A DNA stretch of 46,876 nt from the NCBI GenBank assembly GCA_044450785.1, contig JBIOJM010000034.1, forward strand, positions 1 through 46,876, read 5' to 3'. Both the position numbers and the translations under genes were made by a program. Positions 37,101 through 45,522 of the stretch are shown here, piece by piece. A model generated the notes under the pieces. It saw only the letters and a list, made by a program, of their open reading frames with translations, searched no databases and was not told where the DNA came from. The stretch's first letter is position 1. Each line of letters opens with the position of its first letter. The DNA comes from JBIOJM01 sp044450785. GTDB lineage: Bacteria > Planctomycetota > Planctomycetia > Isosphaerales > Isosphaeraceae.

Positions 37101-37814
37101 CAGGCGGCGGTTGATCTCCAGCGACCTCTCCAGCAGTGGCTGGGCCTGGGCGTACTTCCCCTGGGCGTTAAGGTTGAACGCCACGTTGTTGTAGCTGTTG
37201 GCGGTGTCGGGGTGGTCGTCGGTGAGCAGACGGCGGCGGATCTTTAGCGCCTTCTCGAACACCGGCTGGGCCTGGGCGTACTTCCCCTGGGCGGCGAGGA
37301 TGTAAGCCAGGGCGTTGTCGCTGTAGGCGGTGTCGGGGTGCTCGTCCGTGAGCAATCGGCGGCGGATCTCCAGCGCCTTCTCCAACAGCCGCTGGGCCGC
37401 CGCGTACTTCCCCTGGGCGTTGAGGGCCAAAGCTTGCTCGATCATGGTATGGACGGACTGGTAAGCGACTCGATCCTCGTTCGGCATCGGGGCCACCCGG
37501 CGCAACGCCTTGAGGCGCCACTCCTCGCTCACCGTCTCGAAGTGCTTCGGCCCCTGGGCCCGCACCCGCACGGCGAGCAGTTCCTCTGCCCTGGCAATCG
37601 CCTCGTCCCAGCGGTCCGCCCTCAGTGCCGCCACGATCGCCTTGTCCAGCTCCGCTGCCCGCCTGGCGTCGTCGCCGGTCAGCTTTCGCAGTCCCGGTGC
37701 AGGGCGGTGCGCTTCCTTCGGTGACGTCGTCTGGGCTGTCGTGGGCGAGCCCGGGATTGCGATCCCAAAGCCGATCAGCAGCCCCAACTGGAACATGGCG
37801 CGAAGCGATTTCAT
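34176..37814 (-). CDS. TPR-CHAT protease with PDZ inserted in the CHAT domain
   Basis: The 1212-residue product has a signal segment (LGLLIGFGIAIPGSP) and nine to ten TPR units of exactly 42 residues from about 115 to 530 (recurring LNAQGKYAQAQPLFEKALEI and RRLLTDDHPDTA), a coiled helical middle (about 560-660) and a C-terminal CHAT domain with intact His1017 (HLATHGVID) and Cys1076 (VTLSACETALG). A PDZ-like domain (about 855-935: GLLVNVVGPGSNAATHGLKP, GDVLLAYNGMALN) is inserted inside the CHAT domain, between LLALGDP and PLPGTRYEVKAL, which are contiguous in the 31711-33975 paralogue. The signal suggests it works in the periplasm or is anchored. It is downstream of kinase B, separated by 167 bp that hold a GC-rich repeat. 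Confidence 0.94.
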   Translation of the reverse strand: MKSLRAMFQLGLLIGFGIAIPGSPTTAQTTSPKEAHRPAPGLRKLTGDDARRAAELDKAIVAALRADRWDEAIARAEELLAVRVRAQGPKHFETVSEEWRLKALRRVAPMPNEDRVAYQSVHTMIEQALALNAQGKYAAAQRLLEKALEIRRRLLTDEHPDTAYSDNALAYILAAQGKYAQAQPVFEKALKIRRRLLTDDHPDTANSYNNVAFNLNAQGKYAQAQPLLERSLEINRRLLTDDHPDTGRTYNSLADNLNAQGKYALAEPLYEKALEILRRLLTEDHPTTANSYNNLAINLALQGKYAQAQPLLEKSLEIKRRLLTDDHPLTARSYGNVASNLNAQGKYAQAQPLFEKSMELFRRLLTDDHADTAKSYNNLALNLAVQGKYVQAQPLVEKALEINRRLLTDDHPDTAGTYNNVAHNLNAQGKYAQAQPLFEKALEINRRLLTDDHADTARTYNNVAANLDAQGKYAQAQPLFEKALEIRRRLLTDDHPDTAASFHSVAGNLNAQGKYLEARDRLLRGVKSLDAARLRIAFTGMERAGTLRSMRPALAAVLARLGQPAEAWQRGEEDLGRGLLDELAARQDRRLAPGQRARLRELTAELERLDKLVESTPKKLDQVERAKRFAELKRQRELASIALGEFQTKLVEDHGPLAGQVARLNEIQAALPADAALVAWVDIPPAGPNAADPDGERWGVVVRSRGIPAWIPIAGTGPDGLWTKDDIALADRVRTELRLRPGAGLADLRPLLERLRTQRLGPLANALGAGLLTAPTTDAGQPPARRLIVLPSRAMSGIPIEALLAPDDTRTVSYAPSATVFKYLREQLRPDRHAGLLALGDPIYERPDKSSDPKPLPERGLLVNVVGPGSNAATHGLKPGDVLLAYNGMALNKKDDLKVVAEGQKAIVVDVWRDGQSSHRDLAPGKLGVVIDPRPAPVAIAENRKLQQVLVAARGGDEDFAPLPGTRYEVKALAHLFQSDDRSTRILLAVDASEPELDRLAASGELGKFGFIHLATHGVIDEDVPTRSAVILTQTGLPDPLQQALSHKPVYDGRLSVREIQRGWDLKAELVTLSACETALGRDAGGEGFVGFTQALLMSGARSVCLSLWKVDDTATALLMQRFYANLLGRRPGLAGPLPKAEALREAKAWLRGLHRAEVLALTADLSGGVERSKGAKARQPTEHAAVVPGDDDRPYAPPYFWAAFVLAGDPD

Positions 37815-37902
37815 GATGGGCGTCTTCCTTTGTCAGGCAATTCCTGCCGGATTCTTGCATCGATACCGATTTTCCCAAACATCTCGTTGAAGGCCACCCC
37901 CC

Positions 37903-37951
37903 GGACCCCCTCACCCGGCCTTCGGCCACCCTCTCCCCGCGGGGGCGAGGG
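37903..37951. repeat. GC-rich intergenic repeat, third copy
   Basis: CCCCCTCACCCGGCC, a CCTTCGG loop and CTCTCCCCGCGGGGGCGAGG match the copies at 1059-1099 (direct) and 1158-1204 (reverse). It lies between the kinase B stop and the CHAT start, so it may affect coupling of transcription. All three copies flank the kinase-CHAT loci. Confidence 0.7.
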
Positions 37952-37981
37952 AATCAGAAAGCGAAGCCCGGCATTTCACGG

Positions 37982-39897
37982 TCACGGCCCCGAGGCCGGC
38001 TCGATCGGGAACGCTTCGACGGTCACGGCATCGACGTCCGGCAGGCCGCGCAGCCAGCTCGCCAGCTTCGCGGCCGGCTCGCCGGCGCCACGGGCCTTGA
38101 CCCCTTTGCCCCGGGTGCCGGCGGGGTCGCCGGCCAGGAGGGGTTGAAGACCCTGGGCGTCGTCGCGCCAGACGACCCCCGGCTCGCACGGCAGCCCCGC
38201 GGCCCACGCCATCGGCCCGATGCGCTGCTTCCACACGCGATACGCGGGCAGCGGCTCGTGCGACACGACCAGCGCGAAGGCGTGCAGGCCGGCCCCCTCG
38301 CTCAGGCGGTACCGCTCGTCGCTCTTTGCGGGGGGCGGGTAGAGGGGCTGCGATTTTTTGGGGGGCGGCGTGTTCTCGTCGTCGGGGTCGCAAAGCTCCG
38401 CGGTCCCGTCGGGGCGGAAGGCGATCAGGTAGGCATAGGCCGGCTCCGAGAGCTCCGCCCGCACAGTCACCTCGTCGTCCTCGTGGGCCGCGAACGAGCT
38501 CTGACCCAGAGTCCCGAGGCGCCTTGGGTCGAAGTGCTTCGCATCGAGCTTGGGGAAATGGGGGATCTCGAAGCGGGTCACCCGCAGGCCGGCCTGAGGC
38601 CCTTGCTTCGGCTCGGACCGCGGTGCCGTGGTTTCTCGGTGTACCATCGCACGACCCAACGCGTCCGGTGACGGTCGCGCGGACCCCGGCCAGAACGCCC
38701 AGGCCGGCACGAGCAGGGCGAGCAGCACGGCGGCGGCACCGAGCACCGGCGCGACCCGCCGCGTCAGCAGGTAGCGCCGTAATGCGTGGCGTAGGTTATC
38801 GGCCGATTGAAACCGTGACTGAGGGTCGGCCGCCATGGCCTTCAGGCAGATCCGCTCCAGGGCGCGCGGGACCCGGGGATTGATCCGGCGGGGCGGGACG
38901 ATCGGGGCGTCGCGGGCCTGCTCGAGAACATCGACGAGCGTCTCGCCGTCATGAGGCGGCTGCCCGGTCACCAGGTAGTACAGCACGCCTCCCAGCCCGT
39001 AGACGTCGGTCCGGGCGTCGATCCGCTCGCCCTGGCCGCGGGCCTGCTCGGGGGCCATGTAGCGGGGCGATCCGCTGACTTCCTGGAGGGCCTCGCTCGC
39101 GACCGGGACCGCCAGGCCGAAATCGACCAGCCGCGGCAGGCCGTCGTCGCCCAGGATGATGTTCTGCGGCTTGATGTCGCGGTGCAGCAGCCCGCAGGCG
39201 TGGACCTCGGCCAGCCCCCCGGCGACCTGCTCGACCAGCCGTGCACAGCGCCCGATGTCGGCCCGCTCGTCGGCCGTCAGCTCGGAGAGCGGACGGCCGG
39301 GGACTATTCGACGACCAGGTCGATCTCGTCGTCCCGGGTTTCCACGCCGTAGCACGGCGCGACGAACGGGCTGCGGACCCGCGCCAGGGCGCGGCCCTCA
39401 TTGAGCACTGCCTCGCGCCGGCCGACGGAGGCGATCCCGTGGTAGCGCTTGAGGGCGACCAGGCGTTGCAGCGCGCGGTCGCGCGCCAGGTAGGTCGTCG
39501 CCTGGCCGCCTTCTCCGAGTTTCCGCAGGAGCTCGTAGCCCTCGGGTGAAGCGGCCTGCTCCTCGCCCATCACGGGCCCTACCGTCTCCCCGCATGGCGC
39601 GGTCACAGTCTCGCCGCCGAATACGTCCCGAACGGTCTCGGCCCGGTCGGGGAACCGGGCGAGGTAGGCGTTCAGGTCCGCGGACCGGCCGTCGCGGCGC
39701 GACAGCTCATACTCGAGGGCCAGTAGCTCGCGGAGCAAACGGGAGGGGATCGGTTCGCCCGCCCTGGCGAGCTCATCCTCGATCCGCCGCGGTCGTCCGG
39801 CGTTCCAGTCGGCCTCGAACCGCTCGCAGGATGCAATGACCCGCGCGAGGTCGTCCGGTGGGAGTGAGTCGTCGACGGGCAGGTTCGGCGAGGGCAT
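37982..39897 (-). pseudogene. Ser/Thr protein kinase with DUF4384-like tail, frameshifted in the kinase domain
   Basis: I start it at MPSPNLPVDD (39897), preceded by AAGGAG. Residues 1-115 are the usual helical N-terminal extension of planctomycete kinases (IASCERFEADWNAGRPRRIE). The N-lobe follows (LGEGGQATTYLARD, Lys150 in VALKRY) and the frame stops in the hinge region near 39304, where EIDLVVE is followed by TAG. One missing base there restores a V-P-G-R-P-L continuation in the other frame, which goes on with HRDIKPQN, DFG and YMAPEQ, a membrane helix (LGAAAVLLALLVPAWAFW) and a DUF4384-like tail (EVTVRAELSEPAYAYLIAFR). Uncorrected, the kinase is dead. It is divergent from the ECF sigma gene and upstream of the two CHAT genes. 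Confidence 0.85.
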
Positions 39898-40131
39898 GCT
39901 CGGAACTCCTTCGGTACGTACGGCCGGGCGGGTCACGACCCGCGAGAACCGCCCCTTGGTGATTCCCATCGTACGGGCCGATCGCGCCCCGATCCAGACA
40001 TCCAACTCGTTATAGTAGTTAACCGACAAACCGGTTCGGGACGCGCAATCCGACCTGGAACCCCGGGGCTTTCTGGACCCGAGCACGCGCGGGAGAATGA
40101 TGTCACGGTTCAGGAGGCGTGATAAAATGCC
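39898..40131. promoter_or_regulatory. divergent promoter region, kinase B / sigma factor
   Basis: This 234-bp region must drive both genes. It includes an AT-rich patch (GTTATAGTAGTTAACCGACA, 40008-40027). I could not choose reliable -35 and -10 boxes for either direction. Confidence 0.4.
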
Positions 40132-40803
40132 ATGGAATCCGTCCGATCAGATGACCTGATGCAGAGGGCCTCCGTGGACGAGCCGGCTGGATCGGTGACC
40201 CGCTGGATCGGCGGCCTGAAGGCCGGCGACGGGCAGGCGCTTCAGCCGCTGTGGGATCGCTACTACGCCATGCTGGTCGAGCGGGCCCGGGCGAAACTTT
40301 GCGCGTTGCGCAGCTCGACGGCGGTCAACGATGAGGATGACCTGGCTTCGAGCGCGTTCCATTCGTTGTACCAGGGCGTTCGCGAGGGCCGGTTCCCACG
40401 GCTCGAGGACCGCGACGACCTCTGGCGGCTGCTGGTCCACCTGACTGCCTGCAAGGCCGTCGACCGTCATCGTGCCGAGATCCGCCAGAAGCGCGGGGGC
40501 GGCAAGGTCGTCAATGAGGCCGACATGGTCGCGGCCGATGCCGGTGCCGAGGACGACGGGAGCTCGCTCGATCGGATCATCGGCTCCGAGCCGAGCCCTG
40601 AGTTTGCCGCGATGCTGGCCGAGGAGTACCTCCGCCGGCTCGACGAGCTGGGGGACGAGGCCCTCCGCCGGATCGCCGAGCTGAAGCTGGCCTGCTACAG
40701 CAACGAGGAAATCCGCCAGCAGCTTGGCTGCTCGCTCCGTACCTTGACGCTGAAGCTCGAGCTGATCCGCAAGAAATGGCGGAAGGGCAAGGGCCCGTCT
40801 TGA
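40132..40803 (+). CDS. ECF-type RNA polymerase sigma factor
   Basis: The 223-residue product has sigma region 2 features (PLWDRYYAMLVERARAKL, DEDDLASSAFHSLYQGV, WRLLVHLTACKAVDRHRAE) and a C-terminal helix-turn-helix of region 4 (LKLACYSNEEIRQQLGCSLR TLTLKLELIRKKW). This is the planctomycete Sigma70_ECF type. Such sigma genes are often next to Ser/Thr kinase genes in this phylum, and kinase control of ECF sigmas is established elsewhere; here the divergent kinase gene is broken. An alternative start at Met10 is possible. Confidence 0.88.
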   Translation: MESVRSDDLMQRASVDEPAGSVTRWIGGLKAGDGQALQPLWDRYYAMLVERARAKLCALRSSTAVNDEDDLASSAFHSLYQGVREGRFPRLEDRDDLWRLLVHLTACKAVDRHRAEIRQKRGGGKVVNEADMVAADAGAEDDGSSLDRIIGSEPSPEFAAMLAEEYLRRLDELGDEALRRIAELKLACYSNEEIRQQLGCSLRTLTLKLELIRKKWRKGKGPS

Positions 40804-40825
40804 GCCGCTCGACGACACGAGATCG

Positions 40826-41947
40826 CTATTGCTCGTGCGTGGGAGGGCCTGGTGACTTTCGAGCCGGTGTCGACCTGGTCGCTGCCGGCTTCACGAGCTT
40901 GACGACGAAATCATCCCATTCGACAGTCCCGGCGGGCCAGTAGCCGTAGAGCATGATGCGCCCCCAGCGCGGGGTGAACTGGGGGTGTTTCGGCGTGAAG
41001 TCCTCGGTCTGGACGTTCCAGGAGCCGGTATCCCCCGAAAGGTTCTGCTGGCTGCGGTAAACCTCACGCCGGGCGACGCCGCCCTCGATGCCGCCGGAGA
41101 ACTCGTCGTAGCATTTGATGAAGACCTTCGCCGCTGAGCCGGTACTCTTCCAGCGGCACTGGAACCGGTAGGTTGAGCCCGCCTCGACGGGGAAATACTC
41201 GCTGTAATAAAGCACACCGGTCGTGCCGGCAACCTCCTCGCCGAAGGTAAACCGGATCACGCGCGAGGCGTGCGCCTTCGCGTTCTTGTCTCGCGTCGTC
41301 GAGACCCAAGTGACGAAGGCCGGCAGCGCGTCCCAGCCCTGAGGGTGGCCGCTGCCGGCCTCGAAGTCGCCCTTCACCAGGTTGGGCCCGGATTTCCAGC
41401 GGTCGGCAATGGCCGGGTCGACGACGGCCGGTGCGGCTGGCGCGCCGGATCGACCATAGAGGCAATCGAGCGCCTCCTTGACATAGACATGCGGAATCTC
41501 GCTGACCGTCTTGGTTCGGGATTTCTTCCTGTAAAGAACGTTGACCGGCTTCGTGGAGAAATCGGCCACGATGATCCAGAGGTCATAGACGTCGGTGTCG
41601 AAGCCCTGCACGCGTTCGACCTTGCCCCAGATGCCGATATCGCCGGCCTGCTCGTCGACGACGATCTTCTTGATCGCCTCAAGAGACATGTCAGGGTTCG
41701 GCAGGGTCTTGGTGCGCTGGCACCAGTCGCGGACGTCTTGCATCGACTCGGGGAGGACGAAGCCACCCTCGCGTTTGATCTTGGTCCAGAGCATGTCGCC
41801 GATCGTCTGGCCGTAGAGGCCGTCGTCGAACCGGGACTCGAAGTCGAACGGGATCACGACCTTGGCGCTCGCGGGCGCCTGCGGAGCGGCCGCGACCGTC
41901 CCGGCGATGAGCAGAGTGGTCAAAGCCGGGATCAGGGTCTGGACCAT
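40826..41947 (-). CDS. secreted two-domain protein of unknown function
   Basis: I start it at MVQTLIPALTTLLIAG (41947), a signal peptide; the codons before it do not look coding. Residues about 30-170 form a mixed alpha/beta domain (SAKVVIPFDFESRFDDGLYG, GDIGIWGKVERVQGFDTDVY) that resembles the CsgG/LpoB-like lipoprotein domain, without certainty. The C-terminal half (NLVKGDFEAGSGHPQGWDAL ... VEWDDFVVKLV) looks like a carbohydrate-binding jelly roll. It is 29 bp after the DUF4175-like gene and the last of that operon. It converges with the sigma gene. Confidence 0.75.
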   Translation of the reverse strand: MVQTLIPALTTLLIAGTVAAAPQAPASAKVVIPFDFESRFDDGLYGQTIGDMLWTKIKREGGFVLPESMQDVRDWCQRTKTLPNPDMSLEAIKKIVVDEQAGDIGIWGKVERVQGFDTDVYDLWIIVADFSTKPVNVLYRKKSRTKTVSEIPHVYVKEALDCLYGRSGAPAAPAVVDPAIADRWKSGPNLVKGDFEAGSGHPQGWDALPAFVTWVSTTRDKNAKAHASRVIRFTFGEEVAGTTGVLYYSEYFPVEAGSTYRFQCRWKSTGSAAKVFIKCYDEFSGGIEGGVARREVYRSQQNLSGDTGSWNVQTEDFTPKHPQFTPRWGRIMLYGYWPAGTVEWDDFVVKLVKPAATRSTPARKSPGPPTHEQ

Positions 41948-41976
41948 GGCGGTTGGATTCTCCGTCTGGGATGGAC

Positions 41977-44900
41977 TCAGCGAGGCGGCGCGTTGCGGGC
42001 CGGGGACGGCGCTGTTGCCGGCGCTGGTGCCGGCGCGGCGGGCCTGGAGGTCGAAAGCCGCTCGAAGTAGCGCCGGTTGAGCTCGTCCCAACCTTCGGGG
42101 GATGCCTCCTTCATGCTCCCGAGGATCTCCTTCTGAATCTCGGTCGGCAGGTTGGCGGTCTGGTCCTGGCGGATGACGGACTCGCCTCGAACGGCCATCC
42201 TGGCCTGGCCCAGCCCATCGAGCAGCACCTCGCGGCGTCGGAGCGCGTTGCGATACCGGCCGGCGCGGAGGTCGTCCTCGACGGCGGCCATCTGGCCGAT
42301 CAGCTTCTTGAGGTCGGTGTGGTGAAACTTCATCACCTGGAACTTGAGGTCGACGGCTTCGGCCTTGTTCCGGAGCGAAGCCTGCTTGGCGGCGAGCCGG
42401 GCAAGCTGCCGCTGGGGTCGGTTCGGGACCGGACCGCGGAGCCCTTCGCCCCCCTGGCCGGACTCCTTGCCGCCGCCCGTCGCGCCCCCGACCGGGTCCT
42501 TGCTGAAATCCTTGACCTGCCCCTTGACGTTCGCGTCGGGCGTCAGCCGGCTCGGCGTCTTTCGTCCCCCCTTGCCGTACGCGGTGTCGGCAACGTACTC
42601 GCCGGTCGACTTGCCGGAACGGCCCTCACCGCTTCGCCCCGAGATCTCGCTGGTATTGGGCAGCCGGTTCCCGGTCACTCCGCGGGCGCTCATGTTCGAG
42701 ATCGGACCATCCATCGCGTCCCAGCCGGACCCCTTGTCGAGCGAGTCGGTCCAGCTACTGGAAACGTCCTCCATCTCGTCGAACAGGTCTTCCTCGCCCT
42801 CCATCAGGTTGCCGACAATGTCTTCGAGCTCTTTGGGAAGCTCGGCCATCGGGGCTTCCTTCATCGAGTCGGTGAGCGGCTCTTCCTGGCTCCAGCGCTC
42901 GCGGTCGGGTGTATCGGGGAGCCACTTCTCGATATTCGTGGTGATCTCCTTGGCCATCTCGGCGCCGAGCTGTTCGAGCGGCACGGCGATGTCCGCCGTC
43001 TTCTTCGTGAGCGCGTCCTTGGCCATCTTGAGCTCAGTCTGGACTTCGAGCAGCTCCTTGAGCGCGCTCGGGTTCGAGAAGTCTTGCTCGGGGAGCTTGC
43101 TCAGGTCCGTATGCCGGTCGGCCATGAACTTCGACCAGTCGTCCTCGGCGGCGGCTAAATCCTTGAGAAGCTGCTTTTCCTTCTCCGTGAAGTCGTCGAC
43201 CGGCGTCTTGGCGAGGTTCTCGGTGGCCTCGATCACTTTCTTCTGCTGCTTGAGGAACTCCAGCAACTTCGATTTGAGGTCGCGAAGCTTGTCCTTGACA
43301 TCCTGTGGCAGCTCGGTGCTCGGCTTTTTCTTGAGGTCGGCGAGCAGTTCGGCAGTTTCTTTCCTGAGCTCGTTGAGCAGGCGGCGGAGGACGTCGATGA
43401 CGCGGTCCTGCGTGAGCACAAGGGCAGCGGCCGGCACGGCCGAAGCGGCGGGGCTCTCGAGTTGGGCGAGGGCCTCGGCCTGGCGGACGGCCGTGAGCAT
43501 GTCTCCATAGGCCAGCTTGTTCACGACCCGCTTGACGGTCCGCGTCTCCTCCGCGGCCACCGGCCCGACCGACTCGACGAGCGCAACGGCCCCCTTTTGC
43601 ACGCCGGCCTGCCGCCGGAGGGTTTCTAGGGCGCTCCTGGTCGCGTCATCTTTCATGGCGTGCTTCGGCACCTCGGCCGCCGAGACCCGCGCGCGGACCT
43701 GCTCCTCGAGCAGCCGCAACAACCCCGCGCGGAGCGCATCGAGCTGCGCGAGGCCGGCCGACGACTTTGTCTCGGGCGCGATCACGCGGACCCGGTGCCA
43801 GGGCGTGGAGGCCTCTTGCGGTTCCAGGGTCTGGCCTGGAAGCTTCAGCGCCCGGCCGTCGCGCACGACCGCGCGGACGAGCACGGATCGGCCCGGCTTG
43901 AACTTCGCCGGGTCAAGCACGAGCTCACGGAAGAGCGTCGCGGACGCCGGATCGGCAAAGGTCGTCCAGCGGGCCAACGTTTCCGGCGTCGCGGACGCGG
44001 AGGCTGTGCCGTCGCTCCTGGACGTGTCCTTGTCCGGATTCTCATCGTCGCCCGGCTTGATCTCGATCCGGGCTTCGCTCAGGCCGTAGTCGTCGCCGGC
44101 GCGCACGACGACAGGGACCCTGGCGCCGGCCGCCGCGCTCGCCTCGCGGGCGGGTTCGGCGAGCTGCACGAAGGGCGGGGCATCCGGGACGACCTTCACG
44201 CGGTTGATCCGGGGCTCGGGGTCGGTGTGGCCCGACCGGGTGACGAGCTGAATCGTGTAGGTCGTCGAATCTTTCAGCAAGAGTTCGGCCAGCAATGCGC
44301 GGCCGCCGTCGCTCACGCGGGCGGGGACAGTCTGGCCGTCGATCACGAGCCGGCCGGCGGCAACCGGCGCCGAGGGCGTGATCCGGAGCGAGGCACGGGT
44401 GAACTGGGGCGCTTCCAGGTCGGCGTGATTCTGGGTTCGCGTCTGGTTCGGGCGGCCCAGGTAGGCGGGAAACTCGTAGGTCGCTTCCACGGCCGAAACC
44501 GTGGGCCGCTCATAGACCAGGACGGTGAAGCGATTCGTCTGGGAGTCGCCCACCTGGAGCCGGTACTCCAGCGGCCCGAGGACCTGCGCCAGCGCACCGA
44601 CAAACGTATGCTGACTGGCATCCGGGAGCATCCGAACGGCTGTCTCGGGGCCGTTGGTTCCCTTGGGCCGCACGAAGAGTGTCGCCGTATCATTCTTGTG
44701 TGCGGGACTCTCGACTAGGGCGGTGACCTCCAGGCCCGAGCCCATCAAGACCTCGGTATTGCCCGGGGCGACCTTGACGATCTTGACGGAACCGACAGTC
44801 GGGATGAACGCCCAGGGGCGGGCGAGCCGGCGAGTTGCCGAGGCCCACGTCGGCACCGCGGCACCAAGCAGGAGGGTCAGTAGGGCGACCGCCGCCAGCA

Positions 44901-45414
44901 CGGCCCAGGCCTCGATCGTGTCACGCGTCGTCTGCATCCCCAAAGCGAATCGGCGGCGACGCGAGCTGCGCGCGGCAGCCTGCTCGAAGGCCACGTCCTT
45001 CATTGCCACGGCGGCCTCGGTCAGGGCCGCCCGGCGGAACGGGTCGCCGGTCGAGCCGTTGGAGTTCGGGTCAGACACCGAGGAAGCGAACTGCACGAGG
45101 TTGATCAGGTGACTTTCGAGCTCGGGCATCTCGATTTCGACCCGCCGGGCTGTTGCCGAGAGACTCCGCCGGCATCGCCGCAGCCGCAGCAACACGGCCG
45201 CGAGTGCCCCGACCGTCAGAAACGACCATCCGACGAACAGCGCGAGCAACCCGCGCTCGGGAAGGCCGATCAGAGCGTCCACCAGAGCGAACGCCGTGAA
45301 GACCGCCAGCGCGAAGGCCCCGGCCAGAAGGAGACCCGAAACCAGGGAGCAACGCCACCATCTCCGTCGCGCCCGTTCGAGCTGTGCGATCACTGCGTCT
45401 GCTTGCGGGGACAT
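41977..45414 (-). CDS. large DUF4175-like membrane protein
   Basis: I start it at MSPQADAVIAQLERARRR (45414). The 1145-residue product has two N-terminal membrane helices (SLVSGLLLAGAFALAVFTAF, GLLALFVGWSFLTVGALAAV), a third near residue 190-215, then Ig-like extracytoplasmic domains and a long charged coiled-coil region (TELPQDVKDKLRDLKSKLLE and following), ending in a Pro-rich tail. This is the DUF4175-type arrangement found in planctomycete operons with MoxR, DUF58 and DUF4159 genes, thought to maintain the envelope. It follows the DUF4159 gene after 108 bp and is followed by another gene after 29 bp. Confidence 0.85.
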   Translation of the reverse strand: MSPQADAVIAQLERARRRWWRCSLVSGLLLAGAFALAVFTAFALVDALIGLPERGLLALFVGWSFLTVGALAAVLLRLRRCRRSLSATARRVEIEMPELESHLINLVQFASSVSDPNSNGSTGDPFRRAALTEAAVAMKDVAFEQAAARSSRRRRFALGMQTTRDTIEAWAVLAAVALLTLLLGAAVPTWASATRRLARPWAFIPTVGSVKIVKVAPGNTEVLMGSGLEVTALVESPAHKNDTATLFVRPKGTNGPETAVRMLPDASQHTFVGALAQVLGPLEYRLQVGDSQTNRFTVLVYERPTVSAVEATYEFPAYLGRPNQTRTQNHADLEAPQFTRASLRITPSAPVAAGRLVIDGQTVPARVSDGGRALLAELLLKDSTTYTIQLVTRSGHTDPEPRINRVKVVPDAPPFVQLAEPAREASAAAGARVPVVVRAGDDYGLSEARIEIKPGDDENPDKDTSRSDGTASASATPETLARWTTFADPASATLFRELVLDPAKFKPGRSVLVRAVVRDGRALKLPGQTLEPQEASTPWHRVRVIAPETKSSAGLAQLDALRAGLLRLLEEQVRARVSAAEVPKHAMKDDATRSALETLRRQAGVQKGAVALVESVGPVAAEETRTVKRVVNKLAYGDMLTAVRQAEALAQLESPAASAVPAAALVLTQDRVIDVLRRLLNELRKETAELLADLKKKPSTELPQDVKDKLRDLKSKLLEFLKQQKKVIEATENLAKTPVDDFTEKEKQLLKDLAAAEDDWSKFMADRHTDLSKLPEQDFSNPSALKELLEVQTELKMAKDALTKKTADIAVPLEQLGAEMAKEITTNIEKWLPDTPDRERWSQEEPLTDSMKEAPMAELPKELEDIVGNLMEGEEDLFDEMEDVSSSWTDSLDKGSGWDAMDGPISNMSARGVTGNRLPNTSEISGRSGEGRSGKSTGEYVADTAYGKGGRKTPSRLTPDANVKGQVKDFSKDPVGGATGGGKESGQGGEGLRGPVPNRPQRQLARLAAKQASLRNKAEAVDLKFQVMKFHHTDLKKLIGQMAAVEDDLRAGRYRNALRRREVLLDGLGQARMAVRGESVIRQDQTANLPTEIQKEILGSMKEASPEGWDELNRRYFERLSTSRPAAPAPAPATAPSPARNAPPR

Positions 45415-45493
45415 GCGTGCTGCTCGCTTTTCTACCACTGACGAATGACCACATCGGAAGGCGGAAGGATGAATATGACAGATCCTTTCCGAC

Positions 45494-45521
45494 TCATCCT
45501 TCATCCTTCATCCTTCATCCT
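45494..45521. repeat. TCATCCT x4 tandem repeat
   Basis: Four perfect 7-bp units, read as AGGATGA on the minus strand, lie immediately after the DUF4159 stop. On that strand they contain overlapping purine-rich and ATG motifs just before the DUF4175-like gene's leader. Such 7-mers can change copy number by slippage. Confidence 0.75.
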
Positions 45522-45522
45522 C

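Noticed and set aside
36200..37460. Regularly spaced repeats that could suggest a CRISPR array
   Set aside because: The 126-bp period encodes TPR units in an intact frame and has no unique spacers.
39898..40086. Upstream extension of kinase B
   Set aside because: The ATG at 39897 has an AAGGAG site and starts the usual kinase N-terminal extension; upstream codons lack coding character.
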